Assembly: GCA_964348095.1 (NCBI GenBank)
Contig: CAYGBK010000020.1
Coordinates: 1 to 47,225, forward strand
Length of the DNA stretch: 47,225 nucleotides
Direction: 5' to 3'
Origin: WVXP01 sp964348095
GTDB lineage: Bacteria > Desulfobacterota > BSN033 > WVXP01
Shown: one piece after another, positions 1-8,236 of the stretch
Position numbering within the stretch: position 1 is the stretch's first letter
Layout: each line of letters starts with the position of its first letter
Position numbers and translations under genes: made by a program
Notes under the pieces: model-generated
Told to the model about the DNA's origin: nothing
The model's database searches: none
Seen by the model: only the letters and a program-made list of their open reading frames with translations

Positions 1-381
1 AAAATGGCCTCTTTCCATAAGGTTTCTCACTGCGCTGTGGTGGGAATGCCTGATCAGATATTGGGTGAGAAACTCTGCGCGTTTGTTGAACCGGTTAAAG
101 GGGAGACGGTTTCTCTTGACGACCTCATAAAACACCTTAGAGGGCTAGGCATAGCCATTTTCAACCTACCGGAACGTCTCGAGATCGTTAGCGGATGGCC
201 CTTGACACCGAAAAATGCAATAGATAAGCGACGACTTCGGGCCTATATCACGGCGACGGCGGTCGAGGAGGGCTCGATCAGTAAGGAGTTTGGTGACGAA
301 TACCTGAAGCGTGACAGGTTTTCTGTTGATGATATCATTGAGGGAAAGGTCAAAATCGATTTCACCCTAAAACCGACGTAA
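1..381 (+). CDS. AMP-forming acyl/aryl-CoA ligase, C-terminal fragment (5' end outside window)
   Basis: This is the C-terminal subdomain of an ANL-superfamily adenylate-forming ligase. The reading frame is open from base 1, so the gene starts outside the window; the ATG at 4 is internal. The pattern HCAVVGMPDQILGEKLCAFV and the later PERLEIV are typical of the EntE/DhbE-like branch, as in the convergent ligase next to it. One key position is odd: the A10 motif, normally PLTxxGKxDKR with the catalytic lysine after glycine, reads PLTPKNAIDKR, so the Gly-Lys pair is Asn-Ala. A tail of about 40 residues follows the usual family end. The gene converges on the next ligase with one base between stop codons. 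Family assignment is good; substrate and activity are unknown. Confidence 0.85.
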   Translation, partial: KMASFHKVSHCAVVGMPDQILGEKLCAFVEPVKGETVSLDDLIKHLRGLGIAIFNLPERLEIVSGWPLTPKNAIDKRRLRAYITATAVEEGSISKEFGDEYLKRDRFSVDDIIEGKVKIDFTLKPT

Positions 382-382
382 C

Positions 383-2029
383 CTAGGCCAATCCCACGCG
401 CTTTCGAATGTCCTCCTTGAGGGCCCGCTTGTCGACTTTTCCGACTTTGGTTAAAGGGAGGCTGTCGATGAATTCGATTCTCTCGGGGAGCTGAAGCAGA
501 GACGCGCCCTTCCGCCTGAGAAATGCTATGATCCCATCAGAACTTGGTTTTGTCCCCGGAGCAGGTTGAATATACGCACACGCCCTCTCTCCCAGTTCCT
601 CATCAGGCATTCCAATGACGGAAACGGCTTCAACATCTGGGTGATCAATAATCAACCCCTCTATGTCAGCAGGAATGATATTCTCGCCACCCCGGAGAAT
701 AACATCTTTGATCCTTCCCTTTACGCGGATATTTCCGCCATCATCGATGGTTGCCAAATCGCCTGTCTCGAAGAACCCGTCTTTTGTGAAAGCTCTCTTG
801 TTCTCCACGGGAGATTTGAAATAGCCAGCAAAAACGTCCGGTCCCTTAATGGCGAGCTCTCCAACAGCGTTGGTGGGGAGCTCATTCCCATCCTGGTCAA
901 TGATCTTGAGTTCAGTATAGGGGCAACACGCTCTTCCGGACGTGTTACAGACGGTATCCAGATCATCGTCCAACCTCGTCATCACATTCAAGCCTTCGGT
1001 CGAACCGAATCCAATCACGTATTTACATCCGATTTTTTCGTCAATAGCTCTGATCAGATCAGGCGAGCTCGGAGCACCGCCGACATGCAGTTTCACCAAA
1101 GAGCTCAAATTGTAACGCTTCAGGCCATCAAAATTCGCGATTCTCATAGCGAGCGCCGGAACCATGACGGCACAGGTTGCCTTCTCTCCTTCAACGACCC
1201 GACAGAAGTCCTCTGGCCTGGCAGAATCGAGGAGAAGCAGTTTGCCGAAGGCGAAAATCGTACCACAGATGGCAACAGTAAAAGTCATGTCATGGCCTGC
1301 AGGAGCCACGGCCACACAGGTGTCACTGCTAATCAGTTCCCATGTCCTCGTCTTGTACTCAATGTTACAGATATGGTCATTATGCGTCCGCGGCGCTAGC
1401 TTGGGTAAGCCCGTGGTTCCCCCCGTTGGTCCCATGTGGGCGACTTCCATTGGATCAGGCGTTCGATCAGTCAGCTGTCGGACGTTACTGTCGCTGAGAT
1501 CCGCCTCGCCTATCAGCCTCTCCAGGTCCGTAAATCGACTGGGCTCTTTTCGTCGCGCTAGGATGACATGCTTTAACTGAGGATTTCCTTTCAGGACCTC
1601 ATCAATAAGGGGGAGGTTATTCGCTTTTCGGTATTGCTCTGGAAGGATCCAGGCGACGGCCTCGGTGAGACGAGCGATGTGACTGATCTCCAATCGCCCA
1701 TGCCTCGGGAGGAGGAGAACGACAATGGCACCGATCTTTTGAAGCGCAAAATAGGAGTAGACAAACTCGCTCCAGTTCGGCAATTGAAGTAAAACCCGAT
1801 CCTGTTTCTCAATACCGACCTTCATCAAACCGATGGCCAGTCTGTCCACTTTCTCCCGAAGCTCTCCGTAGGTGAACCGGTTGTCGTCATCAACTAAAGC
1901 CTCTTTATGGGGATATAGATCCGAGGCCTTATTGAACATATCCCCGAAAGTCATGCCCAACCACCACCTGGACCGACCATATCTCTCGGCATCCTCTTTT
2001 TCGTACCCACGAAAACCTTTCAGTGGCAT
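383..2029 (-). CDS. EntE/DhbE-like AMP-dependent aryl- or acyl-CoA ligase
   Basis: This cytoplasmic ligase of 548 residues should activate a carboxylic acid through an acyl-adenylate, probably on to a CoA thioester. It shows the P-loop GPTGGTTGLPK, which resembles the SGGTTGLSK of dihydroxybenzoate-AMP ligases, then GFGSTEG, the hinge GRIKDVILRGGENI and a complete A10 motif PLTKVGKVDKR with the catalytic lysine. The start is the ATG at 2029 because GGAGGTGATT lies directly before it; an in-frame TTG six codons upstream falls before this ribosome site and is rejected. The gene follows the Mo-hydroxylase operon on the same strand after 139 bases holding a terminator-like hairpin. Aromatic acids are likely substrates from context only; long- or medium-chain acids are possible. 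Confidence 0.88.
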   Translation of the reverse strand: MPLKGFRGYEKEDAERYGRSRWWLGMTFGDMFNKASDLYPHKEALVDDDNRFTYGELREKVDRLAIGLMKVGIEKQDRVLLQLPNWSEFVYSYFALQKIGAIVVLLLPRHGRLEISHIARLTEAVAWILPEQYRKANNLPLIDEVLKGNPQLKHVILARRKEPSRFTDLERLIGEADLSDSNVRQLTDRTPDPMEVAHMGPTGGTTGLPKLAPRTHNDHICNIEYKTRTWELISSDTCVAVAPAGHDMTFTVAICGTIFAFGKLLLLDSARPEDFCRVVEGEKATCAVMVPALAMRIANFDGLKRYNLSSLVKLHVGGAPSSPDLIRAIDEKIGCKYVIGFGSTEGLNVMTRLDDDLDTVCNTSGRACCPYTELKIIDQDGNELPTNAVGELAIKGPDVFAGYFKSPVENKRAFTKDGFFETGDLATIDDGGNIRVKGRIKDVILRGGENIIPADIEGLIIDHPDVEAVSVIGMPDEELGERACAYIQPAPGTKPSSDGIIAFLRRKGASLLQLPERIEFIDSLPLTKVGKVDKRALKEDIRKRVGLA

Positions 2030-2045
2030 AATCACCTCCGGAGCC

Positions 2046-2066
2046 AAAAACCCCTCTCTCAGGGGT
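2046..2066 (-). terminator. Rho-independent-type hairpin just before a ribosome site
   Basis: Read on the minus strand, CCCCT-gagag-AGGGG is followed at once by TTTTT, with one extra A-T pair at the base. This is a compact intrinsic terminator shape. It lies after the Mo subunit gene ending at 2169, but its U-tract ends only six bases before the GGAGG of the ligase starting at 2029. It could end the upstream operon or work as an attenuator for the ligase. No clear promoter was seen between the hairpin and the ligase, so the ligase would need readthrough. Confidence 0.6.
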
Positions 2067-2168
2067 CAAGACTCCTTCACGAGTAACCGACCACAGGGTA
2101 AGGAAGGCAGCAGGACTTGACCGCGCTGGAAAGAGCGGAAACAACTGCTAGTGTGACCCCGTTTCCTC

Positions 2169-4460
2169 CTACTTCGGTTGGTCAGCTTTCCCCTTCAGTG
2201 CGTTGAGGACCTTTTCCGGCGTTGCCGGAAGTTCATTGAAGTCTATCCCTATGGCGTCGTAAATGGCGTTGACAATTGCAGGAGCCGGCGCTACCTGAGT
2301 CCCTTCTCCCGACTCTTTGGCTCCGAAAGGTCCGAGGGGATCTTCTGTCTCCACCTCGATCGTCTCTATGGCCGGCACCTCCATGCTCGTCGGCATCCCG
2401 TAATCGAGAAAGGAAGGGTTCATAACCTGCCCCTTCTCAATCGCCACTTCTTCATAGAGGGCCTGACCCATACCGCCAACAATGGAGCCCTCAAGCTGAC
2501 CCTCGACAAGCATCGGATTGATCGCTCTGCCACAGTCATGAGCGGTCACCATCTTCAGAACCCTTATCTTACCCGTAATGGGATCAACCTCGACTTCAGC
2601 CGCCTGAGTCATGAACGAATAGTTTGGAGAGAAATTCCCATTCTCCTTGAGCAAGGTTGTGGGCTCGGTGGCCGGAGCCATCCACGACCCTCTGCCCACA
2701 ATGGGCATCGGAAGGTCCGCATATTGATAGGCTTTCAGAGCGTCAGAGAGGGCTATCCCCTCGTCTGGAGATCCTTCGACATAGATCCTTCTGTTTTTCG
2801 CCACAAGCTCTTCGGGCGTGACTTCCAGCTTTCCCGCCACAAATTCAAACACCTTCTTCTTCACAGATAGAGCGGCTATTCTCGCTGCATTGCCGGCCCT
2901 AACGGTAACGCCACTCCCAAAGGTCCCTGGATCGAGAGGGGTGATCCCTGTGTCGGCTGCAGTCACTCTGATGTCATCAATCGGCACGCCAAGCTCTTCT
3001 GCAACGATCTGTGCAATCACCGTTTCCGCTCCTTGGCCGATGTCAGCCGCCCCGGTGAGCACATTGATCGCTCCATCGCGACCCAATTGGACCACAGCCC
3101 CAGAACTGATGTGACTCATATTGTTGACCCCGCTTGGAAAAGCTCCCCCCGCAATTCCCACGCCTCTGCCAAATGGCAATTTTCCTCTCTTTTCGTTCCA
3201 CCCGATCGCCTCGGCGGCCTTCCTGACCGTATCCGAGAAGCCGCAGGTATTGATGATGAATTTGGCTGGATGTGGTTCCCCGGCATGAATACTGTTCATG
3301 ATTCTCATCTCTGCTGGATCCACGCCGATCCGCTCTGCAACCATATCCAGCTGACGCTCCACCGCAAAACGTGCCTGGGGGACGCCATGTCCCCTCATCG
3401 CTCCCCCGACGGGTTTATTCGTATACACGTGATACCCTTCGTAGAGCAGATTGGGCACGCGATAGGGTATCATGAGAAAAAAACCCAGAAGGGTAATCAT
3501 GAGCGGCGCCGTGCTGTTGTAGGCGCCACCATCGGCATGGGCCCAGAATTCTTGCGCAACAATCGTTCCATCCTTTTTCACGCCCGTTTTGACCCGGAGA
3601 TGGACCGGGTGCCTCTGCCTGGTCGCAACAAAAACCTCCTCCCGATCGTATATAAACTTCACCGGCCTGCCTAATCTCATCGATAACCAACACGCACAGA
3701 AATCCTTGGAATACATGTCAATCTTCTGGCCGAACCCGCCGCCCACCTTCGATTTGATGACGCGGATCTTACTCTCCGGAATAAGAAGCGTTGTTGATAG
3801 ATTCCTTCTCAGAAAAAAGGGAATCTGGGTCGAGGACCAGATGACCAATTCCCCCTTGAGGGGGTCGTATTGAGCGAGTGCCCCATGGGGTTCGAGAGGG
3901 GCATGGTTCACGGCCTGGGAGTAGAAAGCATCCTCAAATATGTAATCACTCTCTTTAAATCCCTTGGCAACGTCTCCGAATTCCTTCTTAATCGAAGCAG
4001 AAATGTTCCTCGGCACGTCGTCGTGGACTAAAGGGGCCCCCTCCTTGATGGCCTCCATGGGATCGAACACAGCAGGTAATTCTTCGTACTCCACGTCGAT
4101 GAGTTGCAAGGCCTCTTCTGCGATTTCAGGATCGATGGCACAGACCGCAGCCACACCATCGCCAACAAAACGGACCTTCTCTCTTGCCAAAGCGTATTCG
4201 TCCTTTGCCTTCGGCACGATCCCATACTTTCGATCGGGGATATCCTGGCCGGTGATCACCCCCCTCACGCCGGCAAGTTTCTCCGCCCTGGAGGTGTCAA
4301 CATGGAGAATCCGTGCATGGGCGAGGGGGCTTCTCAATATCTTCCCGTGGAGCATTCCAGGAAGACCTAAATCGTCAGTGAATTGGGCCGCCCCTGTGAC
4401 CTTAGCCGCAGCATCGAGCATGGGTGTCCTGTTGCCAACGACATCGAGATCTTTTCCCAC
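2169..4460 (-). CDS. hcrA: Molybdenum hydroxylase large subunit, 4-hydroxybenzoyl-CoA reductase alpha-like
   Basis: The 763-residue product is the molybdopterin cytosine dinucleotide subunit of a xanthine-oxidase-family enzyme. Visible family motifs are GGGFGQK near residue 240, GAMRGHG near 353-359 and GAKESGEG near 713-720, where Glu719 matches the catalytic glutamate of the family. The GTG start directly abuts the stop of the 2Fe-2S subunit, with GAGGGG upstream. With the FAD and 2Fe-2S subunits and the ligase upstream it forms a four-gene minus-strand unit. The FAD partner carries the extra Fe-S loop known in 4-hydroxybenzoyl-CoA reductase, so reductive removal of a phenolic hydroxyl from an aryl-CoA is the best guess. 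This subunit alone would only be called xanthine dehydrogenase family. Confidence 0.85.
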   Translation of the reverse strand: MGKDLDVVGNRTPMLDAAAKVTGAAQFTDDLGLPGMLHGKILRSPLAHARILHVDTSRAEKLAGVRGVITGQDIPDRKYGIVPKAKDEYALAREKVRFVGDGVAAVCAIDPEIAEEALQLIDVEYEELPAVFDPMEAIKEGAPLVHDDVPRNISASIKKEFGDVAKGFKESDYIFEDAFYSQAVNHAPLEPHGALAQYDPLKGELVIWSSTQIPFFLRRNLSTTLLIPESKIRVIKSKVGGGFGQKIDMYSKDFCACWLSMRLGRPVKFIYDREEVFVATRQRHPVHLRVKTGVKKDGTIVAQEFWAHADGGAYNSTAPLMITLLGFFLMIPYRVPNLLYEGYHVYTNKPVGGAMRGHGVPQARFAVERQLDMVAERIGVDPAEMRIMNSIHAGEPHPAKFIINTCGFSDTVRKAAEAIGWNEKRGKLPFGRGVGIAGGAFPSGVNNMSHISSGAVVQLGRDGAINVLTGAADIGQGAETVIAQIVAEELGVPIDDIRVTAADTGITPLDPGTFGSGVTVRAGNAARIAALSVKKKVFEFVAGKLEVTPEELVAKNRRIYVEGSPDEGIALSDALKAYQYADLPMPIVGRGSWMAPATEPTTLLKENGNFSPNYSFMTQAAEVEVDPITGKIRVLKMVTAHDCGRAINPMLVEGQLEGSIVGGMGQALYEEVAIEKGQVMNPSFLDYGMPTSMEVPAIETIEVETEDPLGPFGAKESGEGTQVAPAPAIVNAIYDAIGIDFNELPATPEKVLNALKGKADQPK

Positions 4461-4937
4461 TTATTCTTCCCCCTCAGTTTTCTCAGCAACGCTCATCACC
4501 GCTTCGAGCATTTTCTTATAGCCGGTGCACCGGCAGAGATTACCGGCCATCTTCTTCTTCACAATCTCCACCGTGGGCTTTCTTTCTTCATCCAATATTG
4601 CTTTTGCCGTAAGTACCATTCCAGGGGTACAGAACCCACACTGAATTGCTCCCCTGTCTATGAAAGCCCGCTGAATTGGATGGAGATCTCCGTCCTGGCT
4701 CAAACCCTCTATCGTGGTTATCTCCTTTCCCACCGCATCGACGGCAAGTGTCAGGCATGAGAGATACCCCTCTGCATCTAGCAAGACCGTGCAGGTGCCG
4801 CAGGCACCCAGGTCGCATCCTCGTTTCGTTCCCACAAGCCCCAAGTCGTCCCTCAACACCTCAAGGAGGGTCTGATTCGTGGAAACAAGCACCTCGTGGG
4901 TATCGCCATTTATCTTGAGCACGATTGCCTGTTTCAT
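4461..4937 (-). CDS. hcrC: Molybdenum hydroxylase 2Fe-2S subunit, HcrC-like
   Basis: This 158-residue electron-transfer subunit has the two [2Fe-2S] domains expected in the family. The N-terminal plant-ferredoxin-like cluster uses Cys41, Cys46, Cys49 and Cys61 (CDLGACGTC), and the C-terminal helical cluster uses Cys100, Cys103, Cys135 and Cys137 (CGFCTPGM and LCRCTGY). It passes electrons between the FAD/4Fe-4S subunit and the Mo site. Its ATG overlaps the stop of the FAD subunit by four bases, and its stop touches the start of the Mo subunit, so the three are translationally coupled. Length is normal for the family. No signal peptide is present, so the enzyme is cytoplasmic. Confidence 0.9.
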   Translation of the reverse strand: MKQAIVLKINGDTHEVLVSTNQTLLEVLRDDLGLVGTKRGCDLGACGTCTVLLDAEGYLSCLTLAVDAVGKEITTIEGLSQDGDLHPIQRAFIDRGAIQCGFCTPGMVLTAKAILDEERKPTVEIVKKKMAGNLCRCTGYKKMLEAVMSVAEKTEGEE

Positions 4938-5911
4938 GACCTCCCTCCCCTGGCCACGTCGATCAACTCGCCCTTTAGCAGTAATCCCATCAGCGCTCGC
5001 TTGTGGGCGGGCGAGGTGACAGCTGTCTTCACCGGAGTCGCTTCTTTCACGGCAATTTTGACCGCTTCCTCCAGAGTTTCTGGTGTGAGATCTTTTCCGC
5101 TGAGGAACTTTTCGACACCTTTCGCCCTTACCGGCCTCCGATCAACAGCCGTGAAAGAGACTCGTACCTCTTTCTTCTTCAACGAGACCCATAACCCCAT
5201 CCCAGCGATTGGGAAATCGATGCTATCGCGGTTTGCAAACTTCGCATAGGTGGAAACCCCGTCCGTAGCCTCTTCCGGAATGACGACTTCGGTCAGAATT
5301 TCTCCGGCCTTGAGATTGAGAGGGTCCTTTCCATCCCCGGAGAAAAGATCTTCCACGGAAATTTCCCGCCTCGTCTTCGCGCTCTCCAAAATAGCCCGTC
5401 CATCAAGAGCGATTAGAATCGGGGCCACGTCGCCGCAGTAGCTTGAATAACAAACCGATTCTTTGCTTAGGACGTAGCAAGTCTCTCCGCCCGCTTTGAA
5501 GCAGAGAGGTCTGGCGCTTCGCCACCATGTGGATTGGTTGAAGTATCTGCATCGGTTCTGCTGACAGATATTTCCACCGAGAGTCCCCATGGTCTGATGA
5601 TGATACGAACCCACTGAGGACGCTGCTTGTGATAGGCCGGGAAGTCTTTCGTTGACCAGCGGATTTCTATGGATACGTTTAAGGGAAGTGAGTGCACCAA
5701 TCCTCAGGGCACCATTCTTCTGTTCGGTGAAATCCAAACCCGATATCCCTTTGATACTGACGAGAAAGTTAGGCGTCTCGACCCGATGTTTCATGTTGAC
5801 CAGAAGGTCCGTCCCCCCCGCCAGTAATTTGGCATCAGGATTATCGATGAGCATGGAGGAGGCTTCCTGGATGCTCTTGGGCTCTAGGTGTTTGAACTTT
5901 GGTAATCTCAC
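4934..5911 (-). CDS. hcrB: Molybdenum hydroxylase FAD subunit with extra 4Fe-4S loop, HcrB-like
   Basis: The 325-residue protein has the FAD-binding pattern of CoxM-type subunits (AGGTDLLVN near residues 31-39 and TMGTLGGNI near 108-115). Unlike ordinary family members it holds an insertion of about 40 residues with cysteines at 121, 137, 145 and 154. From memory, these spacings of 16, 8 and 9 are the same as those of the [4Fe-4S] ligands of Thauera HcrB (122, 138, 146, 155). The surrounding FNQSTWWR and GGETCYV also fit that loop. The start is GTG, with AGAGGGA upstream, 13 bases after the ligase stop. Known HcrB takes electrons from ferredoxin, and this loop is the best evidence that the enzyme is an aryl-CoA reductase rather than a purine or CO dehydrogenase. 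Confidence 0.88.
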   Translation of the reverse strand: MRLPKFKHLEPKSIQEASSMLIDNPDAKLLAGGTDLLVNMKHRVETPNFLVSIKGISGLDFTEQKNGALRIGALTSLKRIHRNPLVNERLPGLSQAASSVGSYHHQTMGTLGGNICQQNRCRYFNQSTWWRSARPLCFKAGGETCYVLSKESVCYSSYCGDVAPILIALDGRAILESAKTRREISVEDLFSGDGKDPLNLKAGEILTEVVIPEEATDGVSTYAKFANRDSIDFPIAGMGLWVSLKKKEVRVSFTAVDRRPVRAKGVEKFLSGKDLTPETLEEAVKIAVKEATPVKTAVTSPAHKRALMGLLLKGELIDVARGGRS

Positions 5912-5924
5912 CGGGTTCCCTCTA

Positions 5925-7484
5925 TTACCCTACCGACGCCCGCAACTTATACCTCTGAACTTTGCCCGTTGCTGTCCTCGGCAGCTCATTGACAAAGCGA
6001 AACCACCTCGGACACTTGTAATGGGCTATCCGGTCTCGAACAAACTGCCGCAATTCCTGCTCCAGCTCCTCTGACGGGTTGACGCCCTGATTCAGGACCA
6101 CGAAAGCCATCGGCTTTTCGAGCTCTGCCGTGTCGGGCGCACCGATGATGGCACACTCGTTCACCCCGTGATGTTCCAGCAGGGCTCCCTCCACTTCCAG
6201 AGGCGAGACCCACATCCCTCCTGCCTTGAAAATATCGTCGGCCCGTCCAACGTACCAGTAGAATCCATCTGAGTCCGTGTAGAACTTATCACCCGTATCG
6301 AACCAGTCACCATGGAAGCTTTCCCTGGTCTTCTCAGGGTTGTTCCAATAAAAGGCTGCCGTTCCGTCGCTCTTGACCCACAGGGTGCCAATTTCCCCTT
6401 CTTTAACGTCACGACCCTCCTCGTCAACCAGTTTACCCTCGAACCCAGAGAGAAGTACCCCGCTGCTCCCCGGTTTGATCGAGCCCGGCTTGTTCGAAAG
6501 ATACTCGCCCCCGACATCTGTCGATCCAAGCGTTTCAAGTATTTCGATTCCGAAAATCTCTTTCCATCGCTCGAAGATCACTTTGGGCAGAGGCTCGCCG
6601 GCCGATATGCAATGGCGGATCGAGGAGAGATCATATCTACGGGTCGTCGTGTCCAGATATCTGATAATGGCGTTGTATGAACTCGGAACACTGTAAAAAA
6701 GAGTGGGTTTGTATGCCTCGACCACATCCAGGACCTTATCTGGCTCAGGCCTCCCTGGGTATAGGACCACCCCCGCCCCACACAGAAAGGGGGCCTCGAG
6801 AGAATTGTTTCGCCCGTATGAAAAGTAAAGCTTGGACGTGGAGAAGACGATATCTTTCTCTCCCATCGAAACCACCTCACAGTGAGGCGGCATGAAGTAC
6901 ATCATGTCGCGGTGCAGATGGACAATCCCTTTGGGCTTACCCGTAGTCCCAGAGCTATACATCCAGAAGGCCATGTCGTCTTTTGAGGTTGGAGCAGCCG
7001 TCATGTCTGCAGAAGCAGCCGTAACCAGCGAATCATAGTCTAATTCTCCAATCCTGGCTTCTCCACAGACAATAAAATGCTTAAGGTAAAGGAGCTCGGA
7101 GCGGATTTTACGGATATTGGTCGCCATCTTCTGGTCGACAATGAGGGCCTTTGCCTGGCTATCATTTAGATAGTAAAGATAGTCCGGTGGTACGGCCATG
7201 GTGCTGACTGGTACGGGTACAGCACCGATTTTCATTGCACCCAGATAGCTGGCCAAAAATTGCGGAGAGTCCGGAAGGCAGATCAGGACTCTTTCTTTAC
7301 CCTCGACACCCAACTCCAGCAGGGCATTCCCGACGCGGTTGGCGGCCCTGGCGAGTTCAGCGTAGGAAATAGTTTCGTCCTTATAGTGGACGGCGACCTT
7401 GTCACCGCGACCTTCCTTCAGGTGCCGGTCGAGAAGAAAAACGGCGAGATTGAACTGCTCAGACACATCAGAAAACAACGCCAC
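5925..7484 (-). CDS. Benzoate/4-hydroxybenzoate-CoA ligase family enzyme
   Basis: This 519-residue AMP-forming ligase resembles the benzoate-CoA ligase branch. It shows the P-loop SSGTTGKPKG, FSYGRNNSLEAP in the substrate region, GRADDIFKAGGMWVSPLEVE at the hinge and a complete A10 motif PRTATGKVQRYKL. The start is taken as GTG at 7484, with AGAGGTGAG upstream. A TTG at 7514 lies inside the -10 box of the promoter at 7513-7542 and so cannot be used from that promoter. The gene heads the operon for the HcrBCA-like enzyme with 13 bases to the next gene. Making 4-hydroxybenzoyl-CoA for that enzyme is the natural role (inference); benzoate or other hydroxybenzoates are alternatives. Confidence 0.85.
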   Translation of the reverse strand: MALFSDVSEQFNLAVFLLDRHLKEGRGDKVAVHYKDETISYAELARAANRVGNALLELGVEGKERVLICLPDSPQFLASYLGAMKIGAVPVPVSTMAVPPDYLYYLNDSQAKALIVDQKMATNIRKIRSELLYLKHFIVCGEARIGELDYDSLVTAASADMTAAPTSKDDMAFWMYSSGTTGKPKGIVHLHRDMMYFMPPHCEVVSMGEKDIVFSTSKLYFSYGRNNSLEAPFLCGAGVVLYPGRPEPDKVLDVVEAYKPTLFYSVPSSYNAIIRYLDTTTRRYDLSSIRHCISAGEPLPKVIFERWKEIFGIEILETLGSTDVGGEYLSNKPGSIKPGSSGVLLSGFEGKLVDEEGRDVKEGEIGTLWVKSDGTAAFYWNNPEKTRESFHGDWFDTGDKFYTDSDGFYWYVGRADDIFKAGGMWVSPLEVEGALLEHHGVNECAIIGAPDTAELEKPMAFVVLNQGVNPSEELEQELRQFVRDRIAHYKCPRWFRFVNELPRTATGKVQRYKLRASVG

Positions 7485-7512
7485 CCTTTGCTCACCTCTT
7501 CGGGATTGGCGC

Positions 7513-7542
7513 AATCTAGCACGATGAAATTATCCTTGTCAA
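7513..7542 (-). promoter_or_regulatory. Sigma70-type promoter for ligase-hcrBCA-like operon
   Basis: On the minus strand TTGACA (7537-7542) and TAGATT (7513-7518) are separated by 18 bases. Transcription would begin about 20 bases before the GTG start at 7484, leaving a short leader that contains AGAGGTGAG. The -35 box is perfect and the -10 box matches four of six. Confidence 0.6.
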
Positions 7543-7651
7543 TAATGGAGAGAGCGAAGTTTCCGAACCTTTTTGGGCTCCCTCCAAAGAGACTTTCGGC
7601 CAAGCCCCTTTTGAGCGTTCCTCGACATGTTTTTCGCTCACAAACCTCAGA

Positions 7652-7668
7652 TCCCGCCTGTGGCGGGA
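7652..7668. repeat. Short perfect hairpin in AOR-ligase spacer
   Basis: TCCCGCC-tgt-GGCGGGA forms a seven-base-pair stem with a three-base loop. No T-run follows on either strand. It lies between the 3' end of the ferredoxin gene and the ligase promoter and may be a structural or REP-like element. Confidence 0.5.
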
Positions 7669-7762
7669 GAACACTGGGATCCCCTCGAGCCTTCAATTCA
7701 TCAAAAAGCCTGTGGGAAAGTCGAAAAGGGCGCGGCTATCGTCGAATCCGATGATCATCTTT

Positions 7763-7813
7763 CACTCAGGTGGACAGGCAGTCCTATGTGCCTATTCTGA
7801 AGAAACCTGAGTG
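7763..7813. repeat. Nested inverted repeat after the AOR-ferredoxin operon
   Basis: CACTCAGGT (7763-7771) and ACCTGAGTG (7805-7813) are a perfect nine-base inverted repeat, with an inner AGGCA/TGCCT pair (7776-7780 and 7789-7793). It sits 30 bases past the ferredoxin stop. It may fold as a 3' stabilising structure or a terminator without a clear U-tract. Confidence 0.45.
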
Positions 7814-7842
7814 GGGCAGTGGAGCCTCACCTCTCATTCCCC

Positions 7843-8235
7843 CTAAGTAAACACGATAGCCTGCTTCTGGCAAACCTCGACACACCTGGGTCCTCCCCCG
7901 CAGATGTCGCAGACCAGAATCCTTCCATTGGTCTCAAAGACGGAAGCGAATGGGCATTCGGAAATGCAAAGGCCGCATTGGTCACATTTCTCCTCTACGA
8001 TCGTGACCACACCCGTCTCTTTGTTCCATTGAAAGGCTCCGGTCGGACAGATCTCGGAAGGCGGGCAGTTCTGACATTGTCGGCAGGTCTTGGGCTGATA
8101 CTCACTCTCAGAAGAGGGATCAACCTGGATTCTGGAAACCGTGAGATTTAGCTTCCCTTCATGTGAAAGGGAGCAAACCGTTTCACAGAGTCGGCAGCCG
8201 GTGCATCGCTCTTGCTCGACTTTTATCTTCTTCAA
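7843..8235 (-). CDS. Four-cluster 4Fe-4S ferredoxin, electron partner of the AOR
   Basis: This 130-residue protein carries four cysteine groups: Cys11/14/17/21, Cys51/54/57/63, Cys84/87/90/94 and Cys109/112/118/122, so up to four [4Fe-4S] clusters as in HycB/DmsB/AorB-type proteins. The second and fourth groups have the wider spacing seen in that family. The start is TTG, one base after the AOR stop, with GGAG six to seven bases upstream, so the two genes are coupled. It most likely takes electrons from the tungsten aldehyde oxidoreductase. It could also be the low-potential donor for the HcrBCA-like enzyme encoded just downstream, which is an inference from position only. Confidence 0.88.
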   Translation of the reverse strand: MKKIKVEQERCTGCRLCETVCSLSHEGKLNLTVSRIQVDPSSESEYQPKTCRQCQNCPPSEICPTGAFQWNKETGVVTIVEEKCDQCGLCISECPFASVFETNGRILVCDICGGGPRCVEVCQKQAIVFT

Positions 8236-8236
8236 C

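Larger units (their letters stand above)
7485..7842. other. Spacer between AOR operon and ligase operon, no gene seen
   Basis: This stretch of 358 bases holds the ligase promoter (7513-7542), the short hairpin at 7652-7668 and a larger nested inverted repeat at 7763-7813. A minus-strand open frame of 92 codons (7418-7696) overlaps the promoter and ligase start, shows no family features and is not accepted as a gene. Confidence 0.6.

Noticed and set aside
566..1399. 277-codon plus-strand open frame
   Set aside because: It lies fully opposite the ligase 383-2029, has no family motifs, and the ligase is certain.
7418..7696. 92-codon minus-strand frame
   Set aside because: It spans the ligase promoter and start in another frame, with no recognisable domain.
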